From positions 1 through 13,884 of the forward strand of contig DATBDZ010000187.1 in assembly GCA_036276235.1 (NCBI GenBank): 13,884 nucleotides of DNA, in the 5' to 3' direction. This DNA is from JANWHF01 sp036276235 (GTDB lineage Bacteria > Planctomycetota > Phycisphaerae > Tepidisphaerales > Tepidisphaeraceae). Made by a program: the position numbers and the translations under genes. This document shows, in pieces, positions 6,054 through 12,635 of this stretch; positions within the stretch are counted from its first letter, which is position 1; every line of letters starts with the position of its first letter. The notes beneath the pieces are model-generated. The model was given only the letters and a program-made list of their open reading frames with translations. It ran no database searches and was not told where the DNA came from.

Positions 6054-9000
6054 ATGCTCTTTGATGTTCATCCGACGCTTCTGGACGCATTGATCAAAGT
6101 TACGCTGGTGCTGGCGTTCGGCTGCGCGCTGAATCTGGCGCTCTGGCGAGCCGCGGCGGCGACGCGACATCTCATCTGGCTGCTCACCCTCAGCGCTGCG
6201 CTGGCGCTGCCGATCCTCTGCGCGGCGTTGCCGGGCTGGCATGTGCTGCCGGCGCGGAATCTTCCCGTCGCGATCGCAGCGAAGGGGCAAGCGAATTCGG
6301 CGGACGTCCGGCCGCTCTTTGCGCCGCCTGCAATTCCGCGGGCTGACCTGTCGCGCGCTCGCGACCCGATGACATTGCGCGAACGGAGCGATGCTGCTGC
6401 TCGAGCGGAAACGTCGCTCGGGAGCACAAACAATGCACACCCCACCGCGCCCATGAGCAATTTCCCTCGAATTGATTTCGTTTTGACGTCGATCGGATTG
6501 GCAATCATTTGGTCAGCGGGCGGCCTGTTCCTGCTGAGCAGGATCGTCGCATCCTGGATCGCCCTGCGACGTTTGGCACGCCGATCGATCGGTCATCCAG
6601 ATGATCATCTGTCTCGGTTGCTAGCCGACAGTTGCGGCAGCCTGAATCTTCATCACCCCGTGCGGCTTCTGCTGAGCGATGATCGCGCAATGCCGATGAC
6701 TTGGGGCGTGCTGCGGCCGATCATTTTGCTCCCTGCCGACGCGCTGAACTGGCCCGCGTCGCGCTTGCGGCCGGTGCTTCTTCATGAACTGGCCCACATC
6801 AAGCGGCACGATGCGCTGGCGCAACTGCTCGCGCAAATCGCGTGCGCCGTTTACTGGTTTCATCCGCTTGCGTGGCTTGCCGCCCACGGGATGACGCGCG
6901 AGCAGGAACGCAGCGCCGATGATCTGGTGCTCGCTGCCCACGAGCCGCCAGCCGATTATGCGAGCCTGTTGCTCGAGCTGGCCGCCGGCGCTTCGAGCGC
7001 TACATACAGCGGTGCGATCAACATGGCGCGGCCGATCGCGCTGGAAAGCCGACTGAGAGCGGTGCTCGATCCGATGCGCCGACGCGGCGGTCTTTCGACC
7101 GTTGGCATAGTCACGGGCGCTTTAGTGGCATTTACTCTGATCACACCGCTGGCGGCCCTTCGCGCCCGGGCGCAAACAGCGGCCGATCAGAAGGCTATGC
7201 CGCAAGCCAAGGTAGCGACTTATTCTGGTCATGTCGTCGCTGCCGATGGCTCGCCGGTTACCGGCGCCGAGGTCGTTATCAACGAAGATCGAGTGGGTGT
7301 GAGCCCCAACATTTACGCCACGCGCAGCGCGGCGGATGGATCCTTTTCACTTTCCGATGTGGCCGTGAAACCTGATGCCAGCACGACCCGGCGGGTCATC
7401 AACGCCCGCGCCCCCAAACTGGGTGCATCGGCGGCCTGGGGAGACGTGGGCGATGATGCCCGCATCGCGTTCTCCCCGCAGTCCACTTTACAAGTAAAGC
7501 TAGTCGGGCCAGACGGCCGGCCCGTGTCAGGCCTGCGGCCGCGGCCCATTTCCTCCTGGCTTGCCGGCGCGGATTCGGTCTCCTTGCAATATCCGTTGGC
7601 ATGGTCGCGCGAGCTGACGCAGCAGACCGATGCAGCCGGCGTTTGCACATTTGTGTTGCCGCGCGAGTCGCGAACGCTTTTCGCGATCGAAGATCCGCGC
7701 TTCGCGCAGCTGCCGCTGAGCTCGCGCGCAAGAGCCAGTGCCGTCGAAACCAGCGAGCCGGTCACGATTCAGCTCAAGCCCGCTTCAACGCTCTCTGGAA
7801 AGATCACCTACGGCCCGACCGGTCAACCGGCGGCGGGCATTCGCGTGCTCGCCCTCGACAGCAGCAACCGCGGCGACGGGCGCGGCGAAACCGTCACCGA
7901 CGAACGCGGCGAATTTCACATGATCCAGCTCGGCGTGGGCGATTACGACGTGAAACTATCCTGGCCGCGCCCACAGTGGACGGCCGTGCCGCTGCTGCGC
8001 GTTCGCGTCGCCGAGGGGCAGGATGTGAAGGATAAGAACCTCGTTCTGATTCACGGCGGAATCATCACCGGCCGCGTCTATCGCGGTGATACGGGTGAAG
8101 GAGTGCAGGGCGTCGGCGTGGATGCTCGCGACGCCACGCTTCGCCAAATCGACGACTTTTCGCAGACCGACTCTGATGGGCGCTTTTCGCTTCGTGTTCC
8201 GCCGGGAACCAATCGCGTCTTCATCAACAGCCCGTCGATCGAGGGCTATGGCGGCTTTGGAGATCAAAACGCGCAGGACGTAACGGTCGCCGAGGGGCAA
8301 ACGGTCACACACGACTTCAAGCTGACCCGCACGTCGGGAAAACCAGTGACGGGAAAGGTCATTGACGCCGACGGAAAGCCGTTGCCCGGCGTCCGCGTGA
8401 CGGCGGAGGCTCCTGATGCTGGTCTTCAATCCGGCTTCAGCTCTTCCGTAACCGACGCACAAGGCAATTTCCGTTTCGTTGCAGTCGAGCCAGGAACGAG
8501 CCTGCGCGCGGCTCATCGTTCTCTGGAGCTGGCCAGGGAAGTTTCCGTTGACGGCGGCGAAATCGACGTCACTTTGCAGTTGGTTCCTAAGGTACGGATT
8601 ACCGTGACCGGGATGGTTGTCGATCCGAATAACCTGCCGATCGTTGATGCGCGAATTCAGCTCATCAGCGCCATGGGGAGCATGGGATTGGGCACGCCCG
8701 ACGCCGCCGCAACTGATGCGCTGGGGCATTTCACGCTCCGCGGGCTCTCGCCCACCGTCCGATATTCCATCTCGGTGTCGGCCGCCGGCTATGGCGTCAC
8801 CGCGGCGCCAATTGAATTCAAGCCCGGCGTCGCACAACTGGATATCGGAATGATTCATCTCGATCCGGCCACCGCGCTGATCGCCGGCCGCGTGGTCGAT
8901 GCGCTGGGGCATCCGGTGCCGAAGGTCAAGGTGAACATCAATGGAACCCGCACGGGTCCGCAGGATACGCAGACCGATGAGCAGGGGCGTTTTTCCTTCA

Positions 9001-9143
9001 GAGTCGTCGAGGGTGCGTCAGTACTGGTCTATCTCCGCGATGCCCAGGGAACGCCCGGCAAAGCCACCCGCGCGCGCGCGGGAAAGGTGGACATCGAGCT
9101 GTCGTTGGAGTCTGCCATTCAAGGTCCCAAACCGGGGCAATGA
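6054..9143 (+). CDS. BlaR1-like M56 metallopeptidase with multiple carboxypeptidase-regulatory-like domains
   Basis: This is a 1029-residue membrane sensor-protease, preceded by GGAGA five bases before the ATG. The N-terminal third is an M56 gluzincin: transmembrane segments at about 9-33, 39-60 and 142-163, the zinc motif HELAH (244-248), a hydrophobic stretch at about 254-277, and the third-ligand motif E285-RSA-D289. A last membrane helix (about 346-368) leads to an exported region. That region has about seven beta-sandwich modules resembling CarboxypepD_reg, starting near 388, 478, 576, 668, 762, 848 and 940. Each carries a G-x-V-x-D-x-x-G-x-P-V-x-G-type entry and most a T-D-x-x-G-x-F strand. 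No penicillin-binding SxxK-type sensor domain is visible, so beta-lactam sensing is unlikely. By analogy with BlaR1/MecR1, ligand binding outside would activate cytoplasmic proteolysis and relieve repression by the BlaI-like protein. The ligand is unknown; a cell-wall, carbohydrate or protein signal is possible. Confidence 0.92.
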   Translation: MLFDVHPTLLDALIKVTLVLAFGCALNLALWRAAAATRHLIWLLTLSAALALPILCAALPGWHVLPARNLPVAIAAKGQANSADVRPLFAPPAIPRADLSRARDPMTLRERSDAAARAETSLGSTNNAHPTAPMSNFPRIDFVLTSIGLAIIWSAGGLFLLSRIVASWIALRRLARRSIGHPDDHLSRLLADSCGSLNLHHPVRLLLSDDRAMPMTWGVLRPIILLPADALNWPASRLRPVLLHELAHIKRHDALAQLLAQIACAVYWFHPLAWLAAHGMTREQERSADDLVLAAHEPPADYASLLLELAAGASSATYSGAINMARPIALESRLRAVLDPMRRRGGLSTVGIVTGALVAFTLITPLAALRARAQTAADQKAMPQAKVATYSGHVVAADGSPVTGAEVVINEDRVGVSPNIYATRSAADGSFSLSDVAVKPDASTTRRVINARAPKLGASAAWGDVGDDARIAFSPQSTLQVKLVGPDGRPVSGLRPRPISSWLAGADSVSLQYPLAWSRELTQQTDAAGVCTFVLPRESRTLFAIEDPRFAQLPLSSRARASAVETSEPVTIQLKPASTLSGKITYGPTGQPAAGIRVLALDSSNRGDGRGETVTDERGEFHMIQLGVGDYDVKLSWPRPQWTAVPLLRVRVAEGQDVKDKNLVLIHGGIITGRVYRGDTGEGVQGVGVDARDATLRQIDDFSQTDSDGRFSLRVPPGTNRVFINSPSIEGYGGFGDQNAQDVTVAEGQTVTHDFKLTRTSGKPVTGKVIDADGKPLPGVRVTAEAPDAGLQSGFSSSVTDAQGNFRFVAVEPGTSLRAAHRSLELAREVSVDGGEIDVTLQLVPKVRITVTGMVVDPNNLPIVDARIQLISAMGSMGLGTPDAAATDALGHFTLRGLSPTVRYSISVSAAGYGVTAAPIEFKPGVAQLDIGMIHLDPATALIAGRVVDALGHPVPKVKVNINGTRTGPQDTQTDEQGRFSFRVVEGASVLVYLRDAQGTPGKATRARAGKVDIELSLESAIQGPKPGQ

Positions 9144-9222
9144 GCGGCAGGTTTGTGGCACGGGCCACGCTTTCGGCGTACCGCAAGACGGATGCGGGAC
9201 ACTTTAGGCTGCGGGTCTTTCT

Positions 9223-9248
9223 CCCTCCTCCGGTACTCCGGGGGAGGG
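9223..9248. repeat. GC-rich hairpin between the M56 and PTPS genes
   Basis: The arms CCCTCCTCCGG (9223-9233) and CCGGGGGAGGG (9238-9248) pair over 11 positions with one G-U pair and a TACT loop. It could end transcription from the M56 gene, but no T-run follows; it is equally likely to be a dispersed palindromic repeat. It lies directly upstream of the next gene's -10 box. Confidence 0.6.
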
Positions 9249-9254
9249 CTGGGA

Positions 9255-9260
9255 TATAAT
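9255..9260 (+). promoter_or_regulatory. Perfect -10 box implying a leaderless PTPS transcript
   Basis: TATAAT ends six bases before the ATG at 9267, so normal initiation would start transcription at or within a base of the start codon. No Shine-Dalgarno site fits this ATG, and a convincing -35 is not visible. Confidence 0.6.
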
Positions 9261-9266
9261 GCGGTG

Positions 9267-10073
9267 ATGTTCCGCCTTACGCGCGAAGTTCGGTTTGCCG
9301 TCAACTCGGGCGCGCTGCCCGGGACCGACGCGCGGCCGACCAATAGCTACGGCGGGTTTCCTTCTCTGCGCGGGTTTGGCAATTGGCTCTCATTGCAAGT
9401 GACCGTCGCCGGAGAGTTGGAAACGTCCAGCGGATATCTGATCAACATCAAGCAGATCGACGCCGCCGTGCGGGAGCGCGTGATTCCGATGGTTTATGAC
9501 GCGATCGAGGGATCGCGCGCCGCCACGCCGGAGCAGATTATTAGGCCGATCTTTCAGCGGTTTCGCGAGCAATGGCCGCGGCTTTTGGTCGAGAAAGTCT
9601 CGCTGAATCTGTCGCCGTTTTTGGCGGTTGGTGTCAACGCAACGGAGTTTCCGATGGTTCGATTGAGCCAGAAGTTTGAATTTTCCGCGACGCATCGGCT
9701 GCATAATCCGCAGCTCGCTGAGCCGCAGAACCGCCAGATCTACGGCAAATGCAACAACCCGCATGGCCACGGGCATAACTACGAAGTGCAGGTCACGCTC
9801 GCCGGCACCCCCGACGAGCGCGGCACGCTGATCGATGTCCCGGAATTCGAGCGGATCGTTTCGTCAACCGTCATCGACCGCTTCGATCACAAAAACCTAA
9901 ACGTAGAGCTGCCGGAATTCGCGAACCTGATCCCCACCGTGGAAAACATCGCGATGACGATCCATCGCCTGCTCAAGCCAAAGTTCCAAAGCGCCGGCGC
10001 GAAGTTGGCAAGCGTTACTGTATGGGAAACGCCAAAGACTTGGTGTGAATACTCTGGCGAGGATGAAAAATGA
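9267..10073 (+). CDS. Tandem-domain 6-pyruvoyl/6-carboxy-tetrahydropterin synthase family protein
   Basis: The enzyme family converts 7,8-dihydroneopterin triphosphate either to 6-pyruvoyl-tetrahydropterin or, as QueD, to 6-carboxy-tetrahydropterin for queuosine/deazapurine synthesis. The C-terminal half (about 131-268) is a complete PTPS domain: zinc ligands H143 (FSATHRLH), H168 and H170 (HGHGHNY), catalytic C162 (GKCNNPHGHGH), the D207-H208 loop (FDHKNLN), PTVEN (223-227) and E254 (VWETP). The N-terminal half (1-128) shows the same strand-helix-strand pattern (SLQVTVAGELETSSGYLINIKQIDAAV) but contains no His or Cys, so it cannot bind zinc and is probably a structural partner. The frame is open from 9153; I start at 9267 because of the TATAAT just upstream. 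With the CNNxHGHGH form, a pterin product is possible; I cannot separate PTPS from QueD here. Confidence 0.9.
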   Translation: MFRLTREVRFAVNSGALPGTDARPTNSYGGFPSLRGFGNWLSLQVTVAGELETSSGYLINIKQIDAAVRERVIPMVYDAIEGSRAATPEQIIRPIFQRFREQWPRLLVEKVSLNLSPFLAVGVNATEFPMVRLSQKFEFSATHRLHNPQLAEPQNRQIYGKCNNPHGHGHNYEVQVTLAGTPDERGTLIDVPEFERIVSSTVIDRFDHKNLNVELPEFANLIPTVENIAMTIHRLLKPKFQSAGAKLASVTVWETPKTWCEYSGEDEK

Positions 10074-10160
10074 AAAATGTTAAACGAAAAATGGGAGCAT
10101 GACGAGTCCTCATTGACGGGGTTTCCCACCAACATTTTTCATTTTTCATTTTTCATTTTT
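10063..10160. terminator. AT-rich inverted repeat between convergent genes, with 7-bp tandem repeats
   Basis: The 19-base arm at 10063-10081 (ATGAAAAATGAAAAATGTT) is the exact reverse complement of 10131-10149, with a 49-base loop. The left arm overlaps the last codons and stop of the PTPS gene. The right arm is part of four perfect tandem copies of CATTTTT (10133-10160). The position between two convergent genes and the T-rich right arm suit a two-way transcription end, but the stem is A/T-rich rather than the GC-rich stem of a classical intrinsic terminator. Confidence 0.5.
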
Positions 10161-10185
10161 CATTCACCCCGGCGAATTTTTCATT

Positions 10186-11166
10186 TCAGTACGGTCCCCG
10201 AATGTGCGCCTCAACCCGCTCGCGATAAAACTTCGCCAGCTTTTCGTGCAGTTCCTTCGACAGCGGGGGCATCTTTGACGCGGCGGCGTTGTCGATGGCC
10301 TGCTGGGGGCGGCTGGCACCGGGGATGACCGTTGTCACCGCGGGGAAATCCAGGCACCAGCGAAGCGCCATCTGCGCCATCGTCATGCCTGGCGGCACCA
10401 GCGGCTTCAATGCGTCGGCAAGCTCGATCCCTTTCTCAAACCCGAGGCCGGCGAACGTTTCGCCGACGTTGAAGGCCTGGCCGTCGCGATTGTAGTTGCG
10501 ATGATCGTTCTGCGCGAAGCTGCTTTGGCGAGTCATCTTTCCGGAGAGCAGCCCGCTGGCGATCGGCAGGCGCACGATCAGCGCGATGCCTTTGGCCTGC
10601 GCCTGCGCGAAAAGCGTGTCGATCGGCTTTTGGCGGAAGATGTTGAAGATGATCTGCAGCGACGCGAGGCCTTCCTGCTCAAGGCAGATCAACGCCTCTT
10701 CCATCGATTCCACGCTGGCGCCGAAGGCTTTGATTTTGCCCTCTTTCTTTAGCGTGCGGAGCCACTCGAAGCATTCGCCGCTGCGCATGGCGGCTGTCGG
10801 AATGCAATGCGTTTGCGTCAGATCGAGAGCCTCGACACCCAGCCGCTTGAGCGAGGCTTCGGTGTGCGCGCGGAAAGTCGCCAGCGACAGATTCCCCGGC
10901 GATCCCGGCTGCGGAAACCGCCCGAGCTTCGTCGCGACAAAGATCCTGGCTTTGGAGTCGCGCAGAAATTGGCCGATGAGCGTTTCGCTGCGGCCCAGGC
11001 CATACACATCGGCGGTGTCGAACAAATCGGTGCCGCCCTCGACGGCGGCGCGCAGGATCGCGAACGCCTGCTCATCGGAGACATCGCCCCAGTCCGAGCC
11101 GCCAAGTTGCCAGCAGCCTAAGCCGATTTCGGAGACGTTGTGGTTGTTTAGTTTTCGGTGGGTCAT
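10186..11166 (-). CDS. Aldo/keto reductase
   Basis: This 326-residue NAD(P)H-dependent oxidoreductase should reduce an aldehyde or ketone; the substrate is unknown. The AKR barrel is complete and the catalytic tetrad is visible: D50 and Y55 in FDTADVYG, K80 in FVATKLG and H120 in LTQTH. Cofactor-end features are also present: GASVESMEEAL, LPIASGLLSGKMT, and the phosphate-binding stretch VIPGASRPQQAIDNAAAS. H120 is followed by CIPT, an unusual continuation. The frame is open to 11235, but the first 23 residues (MIRNPRQTTSQLTTNNPQPT) are simply translated A/C-rich repeat; the ATG at 11166 starts MTHRKLNNHNVSEIGLG, the usual AKR N-terminus. It is divergent from the glycosyltransferase gene and converges on the PTPS gene. 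The C-terminus ends RGPY. Confidence 0.94.
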   Translation of the reverse strand: MTHRKLNNHNVSEIGLGCWQLGGSDWGDVSDEQAFAILRAAVEGGTDLFDTADVYGLGRSETLIGQFLRDSKARIFVATKLGRFPQPGSPGNLSLATFRAHTEASLKRLGVEALDLTQTHCIPTAAMRSGECFEWLRTLKKEGKIKAFGASVESMEEALICLEQEGLASLQIIFNIFRQKPIDTLFAQAQAKGIALIVRLPIASGLLSGKMTRQSSFAQNDHRNYNRDGQAFNVGETFAGLGFEKGIELADALKPLVPPGMTMAQMALRWCLDFPAVTTVIPGASRPQQAIDNAAASKMPPLSKELHEKLAKFYRERVEAHIRGPY

Positions 11167-11337
11167 TTTCGGGTCGGTGGGTTGTGGGTTGTTGGTTGTC
11201 AGTTGTGATGTGGTTTGTCGTGGGTTGCGTATCATTGGTCAAGAGGACCGTGATAATGTTTGCCGCGGCTGGCTAGCATTTTTCAACCCACAACCCACAA
11301 CCCACAACCAACAACCAACAACCCACCACCCACAAAA
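11167..11337. repeat. Divergent intergenic region with mirrored A/C-only leader tracts
   Basis: Immediately before the glycosyltransferase ATG, 11284-11337 is 54 bases containing only A and C, built from CAACCCA and CAACCAA units. Before the reductase ATG on the other strand, 11199-11176 is 24 bases of only A and C and matches 11311-11334 at 22 of 24 positions, so the two tracts form an inverted repeat. Both genes then share the start context AAAATGAC. An mRNA with no G or U here would be unstructured and has no Shine-Dalgarno site. Between the tracts (11230-11283) lies GATAAT at 11252-11257, a possible -10 for the glycosyltransferase gene with no good -35. Confidence 0.75.
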
Positions 11338-12627
11338 ATGACAATCCTCCTCGTCCCCATCGGCAGTCACGGCGACGTTCATCCTTTTGTGGGGATCGGG
11401 ATTCGGCTGCGCGAGCGGGGGCATCGCGTGATCATGATCGCCAATCCGCATTTCGAATCGCTCGTGCGCGGGGCGGGGCTGGAATTCGCGGCGGTGAGCA
11501 CCGATGAGGAATACCGCAAGATGGCCGGCGACCCGCGGCTCTGGCATCGGCTCAAAGGGCCGCCGCTGGTGTTTGAGGCGCTGACGGCGCTCGTGCGGCC
11601 GACGTACGACGCCATCGCGGCTAACTATGTCGCGGGTGAGACGATCCTTGTCGGGTCGAGCCTGGCGCTGGGGGCGCGGGTGGCGCAGGAGAAGCTGGGG
11701 ATTCCGGCGGTTACGGTGCATCTGCAGCCGCTCGATTTTCGCAGCAATTTTGATTCGCCAAAATTTGCCGGGATGCTGCTGGGCCCGCGCGTGCCGCGCT
11801 GGCTTAAGGATTTGCAATGGTGGCTGGTCGATACGCTGATGCTCGATCGGCTGGCGGCGCCGCCGCTGAATGAGATTCGGGCAGAATTGGGATTGGCTCC
11901 GGTGAAGGGAATTGTGCGCGAGTATTGGAACTCGCCGCAGCGGGTGATCGGATTGTTTCCGGAGTGGTTTTCCGCGCCGCAGCCGGATTGGCCGCCGCAA
12001 ACGAGATTGACCGGATTCCCGCTCTACGACGAGCGCGGCGTCACCGGGCTTTCGGATGAGCTGCAAGCCTTTCTCGCCGCAGGTGAACCGCCGATCGCGT
12101 TCACGTTCGGCTCAGCGATGTGGCACGCACACAAGATACTGGAGATCTCTGCAAGGGCTTGCGCGCAATTGAATCGCCGCGGCATCCTGCTGACGCGGCA
12201 TCGCGGGCAAATCCCCGCCTCACTTCCGCCCGGCGTGATTCACGTCGATTTCGCGCCCTTCAGCGAGCTGCTGCCGCGCTGCGCCGCATTGGTACATCAC
12301 GGCGGCATCGGCACCTGCTCCCAAGGCCTGGCGGCGGGCGTGCCGCACCTCGTCGTGCCGCATGCCCACGATCAGCCGGATAACGCCGCGCGATTGGTGC
12401 GGTTGGGCGTGGCGCGAAAGGTCGAGCCGCGGCAATATCGGATCAGTCGCGTGGTGCGGGAGCTTGGGGAATTGCTTGGATCGAGCGAGATCGCAGAGAA
12501 TTGCAAGGATGTGGCGGCTCGGTTTGTAGGGACGGATCCGATCGGGCGGACGTGTGATTGGATTGAAGGGCTTGGGGCGAATGTTGAACCCATGGCGCGC
12601 GTTCAGCCGGCGGTTTCGCTGCTATAA
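11338..12627 (+). CDS. GT1/GT28-like glycosyltransferase (UGT/sterol-glucosyltransferase type)
   Basis: This 429-residue GT-B enzyme should move a sugar from a nucleotide donor to a small lipophilic acceptor such as a sterol, terpenoid, macrolide or glycolipid. The N-terminal GT28-like motif MTILLVPIGSHGDVHPFVGIG includes H11, the likely catalytic base. The C-terminal donor-binding signature runs VDFAPFSELLPRCAALVHHGGIGT (about 303-326) through AAGVPHLVVPHAHDQPDNAARL, with H320-H321-GG, D345 and Q346 the expected donor contacts; FTFGSAMW (255-262) is the typical loop before it. There is no signal peptide or strong membrane helix, so it is cytoplasmic or peripheral. The ATG follows an A/C-only leader with no Shine-Dalgarno site. 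The stop codon TAA lies within the -10 box of the downstream gene. The acceptor cannot be told from sequence. Confidence 0.92.
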   Translation: MTILLVPIGSHGDVHPFVGIGIRLRERGHRVIMIANPHFESLVRGAGLEFAAVSTDEEYRKMAGDPRLWHRLKGPPLVFEALTALVRPTYDAIAANYVAGETILVGSSLALGARVAQEKLGIPAVTVHLQPLDFRSNFDSPKFAGMLLGPRVPRWLKDLQWWLVDTLMLDRLAAPPLNEIRAELGLAPVKGIVREYWNSPQRVIGLFPEWFSAPQPDWPPQTRLTGFPLYDERGVTGLSDELQAFLAAGEPPIAFTFGSAMWHAHKILEISARACAQLNRRGILLTRHRGQIPASLPPGVIHVDFAPFSELLPRCAALVHHGGIGTCSQGLAAGVPHLVVPHAHDQPDNAARLVRLGVARKVEPRQYRISRVVRELGELLGSSEIAENCKDVAARFVGTDPIGRTCDWIEGLGANVEPMARVQPAVSLL

Positions 12628-12628
12628 T
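12620..12628 (+). promoter_or_regulatory. Extended -10 promoter overlapping the glycosyltransferase stop codon
   Basis: TGCTATAAT is a perfect extended -10 element. The TAA stop of the upstream gene is contained in it (12625-12627). Seven bases separate it from the GTG at 12636, so the transcript should be leaderless or nearly so. No strong -35 is seen, as extended -10 promoters permit. Confidence 0.55.
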
Positions 12629-12635
12629 CTCTGGC

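Noticed and set aside
7956..8912. 318-codon open frame on the minus strand inside the M56 gene
   Set aside because: It lies antisense to regularly repeated beta-sandwich modules with coherent motifs; the minus-strand product has no recognisable domain.
5611..9143. Beta-lactam resistance regulator (blaI-blaR1)
   Set aside because: The M56 protein lacks a penicillin-binding sensor domain and no beta-lactamase or PBP2a gene is adjacent.
10133..10160. Possible CRISPR or iteron array
   Set aside because: The repeats are 7-bp head-to-tail units without spacers and without Rep or cas genes; they are simple sequence repeats.
11239..12066. 275-codon minus-strand open frame opposite the glycosyltransferase
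   Set aside because: It is a high-GC antisense shadow, rich in Arg, His and Pro, ending in translated A/C-tract repeats; the plus-strand gene has full GT-B motifs.
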